DNA of 64,000 nucleotides from Curtobacterium sp. S6 (GTDB taxonomy: Bacteria; Actinomycetota; Actinomycetes; Actinomycetales; Micrococcaceae). Made by a program: the position numbers and the translations under genes. Position 1 is the first letter of the stretch, and every line of letters begins with the position of its first letter. Location: NCBI RefSeq assembly GCF_000710345.2, contig NZ_JHEL01000015.1:1364001-1428000 (forward strand). The letters are read 5' to 3'. The notes beneath the pieces are model-generated. The model had not been told where the DNA came from. It searched no databases and worked only from the letters and a program-made list of their open reading frames with translations. Shown here piece by piece: positions 45,407-54,002 of the stretch.

Positions 45407-47199
45407 TCGCCAACCGTTCGGAGATCGCCGTCCGCGTGATCCACGCCTGCGCGGAACGTGGAATCGGCACCGTCGCCGTCTACGCCGATTCCGACGTCGA
45501 TTCCCTCCACGTGCACCTCGCCGACGAGGCATACGCCCTGGAAGGCAACTCCCCCGCGGAGACTTACCTGAACATCGACAAGCTCCTGGAGATCGCCCGA
45601 CGCTCCGGTGCGACGGACGTGCACCCCGGGTACGGGTTCCTGGCGGAGTCGGCGGATTTCGCCAGGGCAGTGACCGAGGCCGGCCTGACGTGGATCGGCC
45701 CGTCGCCGGAGACCATCGAGGCCTTGGGCGACAAGATTCAGGCCCGCGCCATCGCTACGGCCGCCGGTGCCCCGCTCGCGCCCGGCACGGATGGCCCTCT
45801 GGAAGACGCCGGCCAGGCCCGGGACTTCGCCGAGGAGCACGGCCTGCCGATCATCATCAAGGCCGCCCACGGCGGAGGCGGGCGCGGAATGCGCGTGGTT
45901 CGGGACCTCGACGAGGTCGAGTCCGCCTTCGAGGCCGCCGCCCGTGAAGCCAAGGGGGCCTTCGGTCGCAGCGAGTGCTTCGTCGAGCGCTTCCTCGAGC
46001 GCCCGCGCCACGTGGAGGCTCAGGTCATCGCGGACTCGCACGGCGGTGTCGCGGTGATCGGCACGCGCGATTGCTCTTTGCAGCGCCGCAATCAGAAGCT
46101 CGTCGAGGAATCCCCCGCTCCGTTTCTGACCGATGACCAGCTCCGCCACATCGAGGAAGCCTCGGGCGCGATCTTCCGGGAGGCCGGGTACGTCAACGCC
46201 GGGACCGTCGAGTTCCTGGTGGGATCGGACGGCCTGATCTCCTTCCTGGAGGTCAACACCCGCATCCAGGTCGAGCACCCCGTCACGGAGGAAACCTTCG
46301 GTGTGGACCTCGTGGGCCTTCAGCTCGACGTCGCCGCCGGTGAGAAACTCCCGCTGGAAAGCCCGCTTCGTCCACATGGACACTCGATCGAATTCCGCAT
46401 CAACGCCGAGGATCCGGGGCGTGGTTTCCTGCCCGCCGGTGGGTCCGTGAAGACGCTGACGGTGCCGAGCGGGCCCGGCATCCGGTGGGATGCGGGCGTG
46501 GTCGCGGGTTCCCCGGTGGCCGGTGACTTCGATTCCCTGCTCGCCAAGCTCATCGTGACCGGGCCGACCCGCGAGGCCGCCCTGCGGCGCGCGCGCCGGG
46601 CTCTGGCGGAAATGACCCTGACCGGCGTCGCCACCACCCTGCCGTTCCACCGCGCCGTCCTGGAGAACCCAGACTTCACGGGAGATCCCTTCCGCGTGTA
46701 CACCACGTGGATCGAAGATGTTCTGACGCCTTCTTTAGAGGCCGACGGCGGTTATCGCGCCCCCGAATACGCGGACCGCACGCTCTTCGGCGAGCCCGGA
46801 GGCGAGGCGGAAGGTTCCGTGACGGCCGGGGTCGAGGTCGAGGGACGCCTGACCAAGGTGCGTTTCCCTGCCGACGCGTTGGCCGCCATCGGTGCGGGCC
46901 TGGCTCGCGGTCTCGGCGGCGTGGCGTTCTCCGGTGAGGCTGCGGCGTCGCAGGGTTCGACTGAGGAGTCATCGGGCGAGGTCCAGCTCACGGCACCGTT
47001 GAACGGCTCGCTCGTCCGTTGGGTCACCGAGGACGGCGCGGACGTGGAGCAGGGCGAGGTCGTGGCCGTGTTGGAGGCCATGAAGACCGAAATGCCCCTG
47101 GAGGCCGACGCTGCCGGAGTGCTGCGCCGGGGCGACGTCGAGCCAGGCCAGAAGCTCACCGCCGGGCAGTCGCTGGGCCGGATCGAGCCGGCGAGCTAA
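45391..47199 (+). CDS. Biotin carboxylase with C-terminal biotin carrier domain
   Basis: Protein of 602 residues: an acetyl/propionyl-CoA carboxylase alpha-type chain. The ATP-grasp biotin carboxylase domain (1-445) begins MRKVLIANRSEIAVRVI and contains HGGGGRGMR, CSLQRRNQKLVEE and FLEVNTRIQVEHPVTE. A linker leads to the carrier domain, whose biotinylated Lys565 is in EAMKTEM. It carboxylates biotin with bicarbonate and ATP and hands CO2 to a carboxyltransferase. The coupled PxpC-like domain upstream is annotated as biotin-dependent carboxyltransferase-like, so the pair may work together. The last 38 bases coincide with the left copy of an 84-bp direct repeat bounding an inserted island. Confidence 0.9.
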   Translation: MRKVLIANRSEIAVRVIHACAERGIGTVAVYADSDVDSLHVHLADEAYALEGNSPAETYLNIDKLLEIARRSGATDVHPGYGFLAESADFARAVTEAGLTWIGPSPETIEALGDKIQARAIATAAGAPLAPGTDGPLEDAGQARDFAEEHGLPIIIKAAHGGGGRGMRVVRDLDEVESAFEAAAREAKGAFGRSECFVERFLERPRHVEAQVIADSHGGVAVIGTRDCSLQRRNQKLVEESPAPFLTDDQLRHIEEASGAIFREAGYVNAGTVEFLVGSDGLISFLEVNTRIQVEHPVTEETFGVDLVGLQLDVAAGEKLPLESPLRPHGHSIEFRINAEDPGRGFLPAGGSVKTLTVPSGPGIRWDAGVVAGSPVAGDFDSLLAKLIVTGPTREAALRRARRALAEMTLTGVATTLPFHRAVLENPDFTGDPFRVYTTWIEDVLTPSLEADGGYRAPEYADRTLFGEPGGEAEGSVTAGVEVEGRLTKVRFPADALAAIGAGLARGLGGVAFSGEAAASQGSTEESSGEVQLTAPLNGSLVRWVTEDGADVEQGEVVAVLEAMKTEMPLEADAAGVLRRGDVEPGQKLTAGQSLGRIEPAS

Positions 47200-47245
47200 C
47201 GGGCGCGGGCTAATCCACGTCCGCGGGCTTTCACCGATCACAACG
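47162..47245. repeat. Left copy of the 84-bp direct repeat (island boundary)
   Basis: Covers the last 38 bases of the carboxylase gene plus 46 bases after its stop. It matches 51062-51145 at 81 of 84 positions with no gap (offset exactly 3900). Confidence 0.92.
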
Positions 47246-47396
47246 GGGTTGATGCAAGAATTCGTGACGTTCGAGGTATCGCACTGCGACCGCACGTGAG
47301 ACGCGCTGGGCCTACGCGTCCCCAGCCATCCGGGCGGATGCACATGATCGGCTAGCCAGAGAGTTCGTCAGGACACGGAGGATGAGGGAGGCAGGG

Positions 47397-48695
47397 ATGG
47401 GCGCTTCGGTAGGGCAGACTTCGGGCCCAGATCCTTCATCAGCCCGTGAGAAACGCGACGGGCTTCCTACACAATTTAAGGTCGTCTTAGCAGGAGAGTC
47501 CTTATCTCTCCTCGGTGCCCAGATATCGACGGTGATGATTCCCTTGATCGCCGTTCTGGCGTTACATGCGGACGAATTAATTCTCGGTATACTTAGCGCA
47601 ATTTCATGGTTTCCTATTGTAATCTTCGGACTTTTTGCAGGTACGATAATCGATAGATCCAGTCGCTGGCTGATTATGGCAATCTGCAACATTGTCCGAG
47701 CAGCGTTAATTTCTGTGATTCCGATACTGGCAGTGAGCAACACACTGAATTTGAGTGCACTACTTCTCGTGGCCTTTGGTGTTGGTATATGCAATGTATT
47801 TTTCGATATTGCATATCAGACGTATGTCCCCGAGTTGGTCGCGGCCGACGCGCTCGGTAAGGCAAACAGCGGTCTAGAGTTCTTTCGCTCAGCGGCTCAG
47901 CTCATCGGCCCACTCATGGGCGGACTTCTTGCGACTATTTACCGCCCCGAATTTGTAGTGTCAATTACGTCAATCACGTTCCTTATCGCATTTTCAGCAT
48001 TATTGGTTTTGCCGTCCCGATTCCGAGTGCGGCCGGTCAACTCCGATTCGATGATCGGACACAAACGAATCTCATTCATCACGGAGCTGCGTACGGGCCT
48101 ATCGCTCGTATGGAAGTCGTCGCAGATTCGTCTTGTCGTGCTCGCCGGGGCGATGGTAAATATCTTTGCCGCAGGCGTCAGCGCTCTTTTCGTTCTGTTT
48201 GTCACGCGCTCCCTTGGGCTCGATTCTTCGGTTTTCGGAATAACCGTCGCGGTCGCGGGCATAGGCGCTTTGGTCGGCGCTCTTACGTTTCGTTGCTGGG
48301 CCAATTTTTTCCATGAAGGAACCTGCGTTGCCGTTGGTCTCTTGAGCACGGGACTCGGAACCGTACTGGTGGCTCTTGCCGTCTTCTCCAACCGTCCGAT
48401 GGTGTGTCTCACCGTCGGCCAATTATTCGTTGGCTACGGCTCTCCCGTCATGAACATCTCCCTGGTGACGCTACGCCAGCGCCTCACCCCGCTCGCGCTT
48501 CTCGGCCGGGTGAACGCGAGCGCTCGTGTCGCCATCATGAGCAGCCTGCCGCTGGGTGCACTGCTCGTCTCGGGTCTTGCAGAGGCGACGTCCACAACGA
48601 CGGCGATCTGGGTATCTGCTGTCGGAGAATTGGCAGTGTTGCTTATTCTCGGCCCTTTCCTGCTTCGGATCAAGGCAAACGAACCCACTAGCTAG
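47397..48695 (+). CDS. MFS drug-type exporter (MefA-like), island gene
   Basis: Major facilitator of 432 residues with about 12 helices, similar in pattern to macrolide/multidrug exporters of the MFS_3 type: ESLSLLGAQISTVMIPLIAVLAL at helix 1, and the TIIDRSSRWLIMAICNIVRA loop between helices 2 and 3. The start is taken at ATG 47397 because GGGAGGCAGGG stands before it; an ATG at 47382 is also in frame. Base and codon use are AT-richer than the neighbours, pointing to acquisition by transfer. The substrate is unknown; export of an antibiotic or of a peptide made by the island is possible. Confidence 0.83.
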   Translation: MGASVGQTSGPDPSSAREKRDGLPTQFKVVLAGESLSLLGAQISTVMIPLIAVLALHADELILGILSAISWFPIVIFGLFAGTIIDRSSRWLIMAICNIVRAALISVIPILAVSNTLNLSALLLVAFGVGICNVFFDIAYQTYVPELVAADALGKANSGLEFFRSAAQLIGPLMGGLLATIYRPEFVVSITSITFLIAFSALLVLPSRFRVRPVNSDSMIGHKRISFITELRTGLSLVWKSSQIRLVVLAGAMVNIFAAGVSALFVLFVTRSLGLDSSVFGITVAVAGIGALVGALTFRCWANFFHEGTCVAVGLLSTGLGTVLVALAVFSNRPMVCLTVGQLFVGYGSPVMNISLVTLRQRLTPLALLGRVNASARVAIMSSLPLGALLVSGLAEATSTTTAIWVSAVGELAVLLILGPFLLRIKANEPTS

Positions 48696-49191
48696 CCCTG
48701 AGATGCTCCGCCAGTGGGTTGAGACAAGGACACGTGATACTCGATGTACCACGCTGTGACTGCAGGCGACTCGGCAACTGCTTCCGGCTCCACCAGCGTC
48801 AACCAACATAACCGGATCCATCCCCGGTACGGATGCCACATCCGCCCTACCGAGGTTATGGTCACGGCCATAAACTACCCCCACCCCAATTGGGCCATCC
48901 GCGACGGCCCAGACCCCTCCTACGTAACGTGGCCGAAAACTCTCTCCATCGCCGTATTGTCACCCGCAGCCCCGACGTGACCCATTGACTCGGGGATGTC
49001 GACAGCACAGAGATGCTCCAGCACGCCCACGGCGACCCAACGAAGACAGTCCACGCAGAGAAAGGCCAACAGCGCCCCTCTTGTGGAGTTTAATTCAGAT
49101 CTGTATTATCTCCTTTGGCGGTCTGGCCCCGAGATCGCCATCCTCTGGTTGACAGTGCGCAATGAAGCACACGATCCATTGGAAGGAAGAC
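48696..49191. other. Noncoding or decayed stretch within the island
   Basis: Nearly 500 bases without a supportable gene on either strand. Short open frames exist (for example 48744-48980) but lack ribosome sites and protein-like composition. It probably contains decayed sequence plus the promoter for the gene at 49192. Confidence 0.45.
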
Positions 49192-49569
49192 ATGACACTT
49201 TCGCTCAATCCGGCGCGGGCAATCACTAGCCATGGACCATTCGCCCTCACCTCAGAGAAGTCTAATCTCGCCATAACGGCACCATATTCCCAATTAGCAC
49301 AGGTAGCGGATCTACTTCATTGTTGGCCATCCGAAACGAACCATGAATTAAATGGCTTAAGCGACACAGTCACCTATCGGGGTGTTCTATCGCCTACAGC
49401 GATCTCACCATCCTCATCAAAAGTCAGACAGATGCAGCATTTGGCGCACAGACACAATGGCTTGACCAAACTCTTCGGAGACTGGTTATTGGGCGAGTAC
49501 GGCCACGCTTCCGTTCCAACATACCCATCGAGCTACCTCGTACTGGCTGGCTGGACTTTAGAACATTGA
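49192..49569 (+). CDS. Hypothetical island protein of 125 residues
   Basis: Open frame starting at ATG 49192, five bases after a strong GGAAGGAAG ribosome site (an ATG at 49162 has none). The protein is soluble-looking, rich in Ser, His and Leu, with MTLSLNPARAITSHGPFAL at its start and LFGDWLLGEYGHASVPTYPSS near its end. No signal peptide, membrane helix or known motif is seen. It ends 20 bases before the 51-residue frame that is coupled to the second MFS gene, suggesting a three-gene operon. It could be part of a small-molecule or peptide export cassette, but I do not recognise it. Confidence 0.5.
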   Translation: MTLSLNPARAITSHGPFALTSEKSNLAITAPYSQLAQVADLLHCWPSETNHELNGLSDTVTYRGVLSPTAISPSSSKVRQMQHLAHRHNGLTKLFGDWLLGEYGHASVPTYPSSYLVLAGWTLEH

Positions 49570-49589
49570 GCAAACATGGGTAACCTTAT

Positions 49590-49745
49590 GTGTCCACCAA
49601 AGTTTTTACTGTCGTTGTACGACAGTTATTCACCGAGGCCTCTTTTTCTCGTGATGCAGATTCGGAAATTAAAACATCAACGAACTCTTCACTATTTATC
49701 CTTAGAAAATTATTATCGGACGCGGAGTCAGAGGTAACAGCGTGA
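49590..49745 (+). CDS. 51-residue small protein coupled to the second MFS exporter
   Basis: GTG-initiated frame of 51 residues (VSTKVFTVVVRQLFTEASFS at its start, then a polar Asp/Ser/Thr-rich centre, ending LLSDAESEVTA). Its TGA overlaps the GTG start of the MFS gene as GTGA, the same coupling used throughout this genome, which supports real translation. No signal peptide, lipobox or multiple cysteines. It could be a regulator, a transporter accessory protein or a peptide precursor; the sequence does not decide. Confidence 0.45.
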   Translation: MSTKVFTVVVRQLFTEASFSRDADSEIKTSTNSSLFILRKLLSDAESEVTA

Positions 49746-51022
49746 GCGACGGTAATCCCCGACGAACTGCGGTGCTATGGGACCGCGACTTTACGCGACT
49801 ATGGTGTAGCGAGACCGTCTCGTTCTTCGGAAGCCAGTTAACCTTATTCGCCACGCCCATCGTGGCATTGGAATACCTCCATGCTTCTGCAACAGAGGTG
49901 GCCTGGATCAATACCGCAGCCGGTGTAGGCACATTGGTTTTTCTGGGCTTGCTCGGGCCGTGGACCGACAGAGGCCGACGGACCTGGTTCATGTCCACCC
50001 TGTCCCTGATACGCTCACTCGTACTTACGGGTGTGGCGCTGTTGCTGATGACGCAAAACCTGTCCCTTTATGTTCTGCTTATCGCAGTAGCCCTCGTCTC
50101 CGGGATGACCGGCCTCTACGACAGCGCCTTCTCGGCTCTATTGCCCGGTATCGTCCACCGTTCGAAGCTCTCCGCCGCGAATACCTGGGTCGCGGGCATT
50201 CGCTCGGCCGGAGATATTGGCGCAGGCGCGGCGGCAGGAATCATTCTTCAAGTCCTCTCACCCGTCGCTCTATTTATTGCTGACGCCTTCACCTACGTTG
50301 CCTCCGCCATAGCGGTGTGGCGTATTCGTGAGCCGGCGCCCACCCCCATCGAACGGATCACCGTGGTTGGGTACGTCCGTTCCCTCGGCGTCGGGTTCCA
50401 ACAGCTTTACCGTCACCGCGTCATGTGGCCGGTTAACCTATCCATCGCCCATTTCAACCTCTTCACGTCCGCGATCCAAGCCGTATACGTCACGCACGCT
50501 CTCCGGTCCGGAGCTATGTCTCCGGTAGAGATTGGGGCCGCGGGTACCCTCGGGGGCACCATTGGGCTCCTTGCGACGAGCGTCGCACCGAGATTGTGGA
50601 GCCTGTTCCGGCCGATCACCGTTCTCACGACTACATTTACCCTGCCTGCTCTCGCAGGTTTAGGCATGCTCTTCGTCGCGCCTCGGGAACCCCTTCTCAA
50701 CGTCGCGCTCCTCGGCCTCTCCCTCGGCTTTTGGGCAGCCTGCGTCATGGTCAACATGACGGGTACGGAAACCCTCAAACAGGTTCTGGTCCCCGAGCGA
50801 AACCTCGGTAGCTTTTCCTCAGCTAGCCGGATCCTTACTTGGGGCATCGACCCGGCAGGGGCCGCACTGGCCGGCGTCTTGGCGCTCTACCTGCCCACAG
50901 GGCCTGTCCTTGCAGTGGCCGCCATCGGTGTCGCCACGTCCGCGGCGTGGGTGCTAACAGCCTCGCCGGTTCGGGAACTACCCCGTCTACAAGACATCAC
51001 TGCACCAGACCATCGCCCCTGA
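49742..51022 (+). CDS. MFS exporter, second island copy
   Basis: Major facilitator of 426 residues with about 12 helices: RDFTRLWCSETVSFFGSQLTLFATPIVAL at helix 1, then the GPWTDRGRRTWFMSTLSLIRS loop. It resembles the enterobactin/macrolide exporter-like MFS_3 group, as does the other island MFS, but the two are not close copies. The GTG start overlaps the small upstream frame (GTGA). The next 39 bases lead straight into the right repeat. Substrate unknown. Confidence 0.83.
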   Translation: MSDGNPRRTAVLWDRDFTRLWCSETVSFFGSQLTLFATPIVALEYLHASATEVAWINTAAGVGTLVFLGLLGPWTDRGRRTWFMSTLSLIRSLVLTGVALLLMTQNLSLYVLLIAVALVSGMTGLYDSAFSALLPGIVHRSKLSAANTWVAGIRSAGDIGAGAAAGIILQVLSPVALFIADAFTYVASAIAVWRIREPAPTPIERITVVGYVRSLGVGFQQLYRHRVMWPVNLSIAHFNLFTSAIQAVYVTHALRSGAMSPVEIGAAGTLGGTIGLLATSVAPRLWSLFRPITVLTTTFTLPALAGLGMLFVAPREPLLNVALLGLSLGFWAACVMVNMTGTETLKQVLVPERNLGSFSSASRILTWGIDPAGAALAGVLALYLPTGPVLAVAAIGVATSAAWVLTASPVRELPRLQDITAPDHRP

Positions 51023-51061
51023 CCAGGATGACGAATGCGCCTGCAGTCCACGCTCGGACAA

Positions 51062-51145
51062 CCGGGCAGTCGCTGGGCCGGATCGAGCCGGCGAGCTAAC
51101 GGGCGCGGGCTAATCCGCGTCCGCGGGATTTCATCGATCACAACG
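51062..51145. repeat. Right copy of the 84-bp direct repeat (island boundary)
   Basis: Duplicate of the carboxylase gene end (81 of 84 identical to 47162-47245). The reading frame GQSLGRIEPAS-stop is preserved but not attached to the gene. It is followed without gap by a strong terminator, the arrangement expected just after the intact carboxylase gene. Confidence 0.92.
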
Positions 51146-51186
51146 CAAAGCGTCGGCAGATCCGCCAAGGATCTACCGACGCTTTG
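51146..51186. terminator. Strong bidirectional terminator beyond the island
   Basis: An 18-bp stem (CAAAGCGTCGGCAGATCC at 51146-51163, complement at 51169-51186) with one C-A mismatch and a GCCAA loop. It sits where the carboxylase transcript would have ended before insertion, and also faces the leftward small gene at 51205. Confidence 0.85.
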
Positions 51187-51204
51187 TCGCCCACGGGTGG
51201 GTCG

Positions 51205-51396
51205 CTATGATCCTCGGGATCGGCGCACCCGGACCAGGCCGGTGGCCGAAGCCACCGCGATCCCCCCGAGAACCCACAGCAACCACGATTGCACGGGTGA
51301 TGAACCATCGAACACGGCCGGCATGAGAAGAATCAACAACGCGGCGGAGACCGCAAGGCCCACGATGAAACCGACCAATGTGTAGTTACTCTTCAC
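51205..51396 (-). CDS. Small two-helix membrane protein, function unknown
   Basis: About 63 residues with two hydrophobic helices (TLVGFIVGLAVSAALLILLM and SWLLWVLGGIAVASATGLV) joined by a short loop, and a basic tail RVRRSRGS. The start is taken at GTG 51396 with AGGGG upstream; an open frame to 51483 adds a non-hydrophobic stretch. Just downstream of the Nramp-like gene on the same strand; a conserved-looking accessory protein of unknown role. Confidence 0.5.
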   Translation of the reverse strand: MKSNYTLVGFIVGLAVSAALLILLMPAVFDGSSPVQSWLLWVLGGIAVASATGLVRVRRSRGS

Positions 51397-51445
51397 CACA
51401 ACCCCTGACGTGAAGCAGCTCGCAACGGCTGTCTTGGGACGTCGA

Positions 51446-52759
51446 TTAGCCGTTCCAGAGCTTCGCGAGGCCCTGAATCGCATTCACCCCGAAGTACAGC
51501 GTCAGCAACCAGACGAAGACGCCGGCGACAATCAGCCACTTCGGGTACTTGTACCCCTGCAGAAGATCCCGGCGGAAAATCGCGACGATCAGAATCACGG
51601 TGAAGCCCAACGGCAGGATCAGGCCGTTGATGGTTCCCGCGATGACCAGCAGCGTCGCCGGGGGCTTGCCCAGGCCCATGAACACGATGGTCGACAGCAC
51701 GATCATGATGATCGTCAGCAGATTGCGGATCCAGGTTTTGGTGTTGCGGGTGGTCATGAACGAGACCGAGGTATACGCGGCACCGATCACCGAGGAGATC
51801 GACGCGGCCCACAGGATCACGCCGAACAGTCGCAAGCCGATGTCTCCCGCCGCGTGCTGGAACGCCTCCGCGGCCAGGTTCGAGCTCGTCAGGGCCACAC
51901 CCCCGGCGACGACGCCCAGGATCGCCAGGAACAACAGGTACCGCATCACGCCGGTCACCACGATCGAGGTGATCGAGGCCCCGGAAATGGACTTGACGTC
52001 GTCGACCCCGGAGACGCCCGCGTCGATCATGCGGTGCGCGCCGGCGTAGGTGATGTACCCGCCGACGGTTCCGCCGATGAGCGTGGTCACGACCACCATG
52101 TCCACGTTGTCGGGGAGGACGGTCTGGCGGAAGGCGTCCATCACCGGAGGCCCGGAGACCACCGCGACGTACCCGGTAATCAGGATCATGAGGACACCGA
52201 GAACCACCACGATCTTGTCCAGGGCCACGCCGGCCTTCTTGGACAGGAAGACCAAGATCGCCAGCACGGAGGTCAGGATCCCGCCCCATTTGGCGTCCAG
52301 ACCGGTCATGGCGTTGATTCCCAGGCCTCCGCCGGCCACGTTGCCGACGTTGAAGACGAATCCACCGAACACCACAAAGATGCCCAACACCACGCCGACG
52401 CCGGGCAGGATCTTATTGCCGAGCTCCCCGGCGCGCAGGCCACTGATGCCGATCACGCGCCACACGTTCAGCTGGACCGCGACGTCGACGACGATCGACA
52501 AGAAGATCGCGAAGGCGAAGGCCGCACCCATCTGCACGGTAAACGTGGCGGTCTGGGTGATGAATCCCGGGCCAATGGCCGAGGTGGCCATGAGGAAAAG
52601 CGCGCCCAGCAGGATCGATCGTTTCGACTCGACCTTGGGCAACTTCTGCTTGGTGACGACGTCACCCATCGCGGTCTGCGGCCGCGAGCCGTCGGCCTCG
52701 GAGGCCGCGTCGCTCCAGGGCACCCTGGGGTTTTCCAGGGAATCGTTGTGCTGTGTCAT
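51446..52759 (-). CDS. Nramp-related transporter (YcsG-like) without the DPGN motif
   Basis: Membrane protein of 437 residues with about 11 helices and the Nramp/LeuT fold outline. Helix 1 reads SAIGPGFITQTATFTVQMG: GPGF is kept but the metal-binding DPGN is absent, so it probably does not move divalent metals. Relatives such as B. subtilis YcsG lie with ycsF and kipIA (pxp) genes, suggesting transport of 5-oxoproline or a similar acid. Here the pxpBC-biotin carboxylase genes lie on the other side of the 3.9-kb island, in convergent orientation. Cytosolic N-terminus of about 45 residues. Confidence 0.78.
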   Translation of the reverse strand: MTQHNDSLENPRVPWSDAASEADGSRPQTAMGDVVTKQKLPKVESKRSILLGALFLMATSAIGPGFITQTATFTVQMGAAFAFAIFLSIVVDVAVQLNVWRVIGISGLRAGELGNKILPGVGVVLGIFVVFGGFVFNVGNVAGGGLGINAMTGLDAKWGGILTSVLAILVFLSKKAGVALDKIVVVLGVLMILITGYVAVVSGPPVMDAFRQTVLPDNVDMVVVTTLIGGTVGGYITYAGAHRMIDAGVSGVDDVKSISGASITSIVVTGVMRYLLFLAILGVVAGGVALTSSNLAAEAFQHAAGDIGLRLFGVILWAASISSVIGAAYTSVSFMTTRNTKTWIRNLLTIIMIVLSTIVFMGLGKPPATLLVIAGTINGLILPLGFTVILIVAIFRRDLLQGYKYPKWLIVAGVFVWLLTLYFGVNAIQGLAKLWNG

Positions 52760-52916
52760 GTGGGCCTCTCAGGGCGAGTAGCGACGAGGGTGCGAGTACA
52801 CCAGGCACGAAATCGTACCAGAGAGTTAGTGCCGCAGAGCACACCGCGGGCCGGGCAGGGGCCGGCGGACAACGGCGTCGCCCGCGCGGGACGGCGCACG
52901 ACGCCGCGACCGGCGG

Positions 52917-54002
52917 CTATCCGGCCGCCCGACGGGAAGCACGCAACGCCAAACGGTAGGAACGGGCCGCGCGGACGGCGTCCACGATGAGGATCAGGAT
53001 CGCGACCCAGACGATGCCGAACCCGATCCAGCGGCCGGTCGACATGTGCTCCCCGAGCAACAGGAACCCGACCAGGAACTGCATGATCGGGTTGAAGTAC
53101 TGCACCATCCCGACATAGGACAGCGGCAGACGAGACGCGGCGCCGGCGAAGGTCAGCAAGGGCACCAGCGTGATCACGCCGGTGCCGACCAGCAACGCCG
53201 TCTTGAGGCCACCAATGTGACCGAAGGCCAACCCACCACCGATCACCTGAACCAAGACCTGCACGATGATCGCCGGGATGAACAGCCACGCCGTCTCGAA
53301 GGTGAGTCCGGTCAGCGAGTCGACGCGTCCACCCACGTTCTTCTTCACCAGGCCGTAGAGGGCGAAGGTGCCCGCGATGATCAACGAGATCCACGGGACC
53401 GAGCCGTACTCGACCGACAAGAAGATGATCGCGATCAGGCTCACGCCCACGGCCAGCCATTGCAGCTTGCGTAGCTTCTCGTGGAAGACCAGAACGCCCA
53501 AAACGATCGTCGCGACCGGGTTGATGAAGTACCCCAGGGAGGCCTCCAGGACGTGTCCGGTGGTGGTCGCGATGATGTACACCAACCAGTTGATCGACAC
53601 GATTCCGCCGGCCAACCCCAGGGTCAGCACGACCCGACGATTGGTGAACGTCGCGAGGATCCGCTTCCAGGTGCGCGTCACCGTCACCAGGATCAGGCAG
53701 AGAACCAACGAGAAGATGATCCTCCAGCCCAGGATCTCGAAGGCACCGGTGGGCGTGATCGCCGCAAAGTAGAGCGGCAGGAAACCCCAGAGCCCATAGG
53801 AAATGAACGCGAGGATGAAGCCCGTTCTGAGCGATCCTCCCGGGCGGACAGCTCGCGTCGGTTCGTCCGGGGCAATGACCTCGGGCAGTGCGCCGGTGAC
53901 GGCCGCGGGCTCGGACGCGGCGGAGGACGATGCGGCCCCCGCACCCTCCGCGCCTTCCGCGTGATCCCCCATGAACGAAGCGGATCCGGGGGTCTTGGTC
54001 AT
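52917..54002 (-). CDS. rarD: EamA/RarD family transporter
   Basis: Drug/metabolite transporter of 361 residues with ten helices. The family opening GFILAFISYGLWGFLPLYF is followed by EILGWRIIFSLVLCLIL and the conserved NWLVYIIATTTGHVLEASLGYFINP. The cytosolic N-terminus is about 60 residues longer than in E. coli RarD and is rich in Ala, Ser and Glu. The ATG at 54002 overlaps the stop of the epimerase gene (ATGA). Substrate unknown. Confidence 0.88.
   Translation of the reverse strand: MTKTPGSASFMGDHAEGAEGAGAASSSAASEPAAVTGALPEVIAPDEPTRAVRPGGSLRTGFILAFISYGLWGFLPLYFAAITPTGAFEILGWRIIFSLVLCLILVTVTRTWKRILATFTNRRVVLTLGLAGGIVSINWLVYIIATTTGHVLEASLGYFINPVATIVLGVLVFHEKLRKLQWLAVGVSLIAIIFLSVEYGSVPWISLIIAGTFALYGLVKKNVGGRVDSLTGLTFETAWLFIPAIIVQVLVQVIGGGLAFGHIGGLKTALLVGTGVITLVPLLTFAGAASRLPLSYVGMVQYFNPIMQFLVGFLLLGEHMSTGRWIGFGIVWVAILILIVDAVRAARSYRLALRASRRAAG

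Larger units (their letters stand above)
47246..51145. mobile_element. 3.9-kb inserted island bounded by direct repeats of the carboxylase 3' end
   Basis: Segment between and including the right repeat. It carries MFS transporter genes at 47397 and 49742, two small unknown genes between them, and a noncoding stretch. The composition is AT-richer than the flanks, with codons such as ATA, TTA and AGA that are rare elsewhere in the window. A duplicated gene end with the native-looking terminator left beyond the far repeat is the mark of site-specific or recombination-based insertion at a gene 3' end. No integrase, transposase or terminal inverted repeats were found, so the mechanism is unknown and the island may be a reduced remnant. 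Confidence 0.7.

Noticed and set aside
47200-47396. Possible integrase remnant or in-frame N-terminal extension of the first island MFS
   Set aside because: The open frame upstream of 47397 continues for about 40 codons but has no recognisable recombinase motif or start signal; too short to support a call.
48744-48980. 78-residue frame in the island between the first MFS gene and the 125-residue gene
   Set aside because: No ribosome site, no protein-like pattern and no coupling to a neighbour; treated as noncoding.
47246-51145. Transposon-type inverted repeats at the island ends
   Set aside because: The ends share only the direct repeat; no inverted termini and no transposase gene were found.
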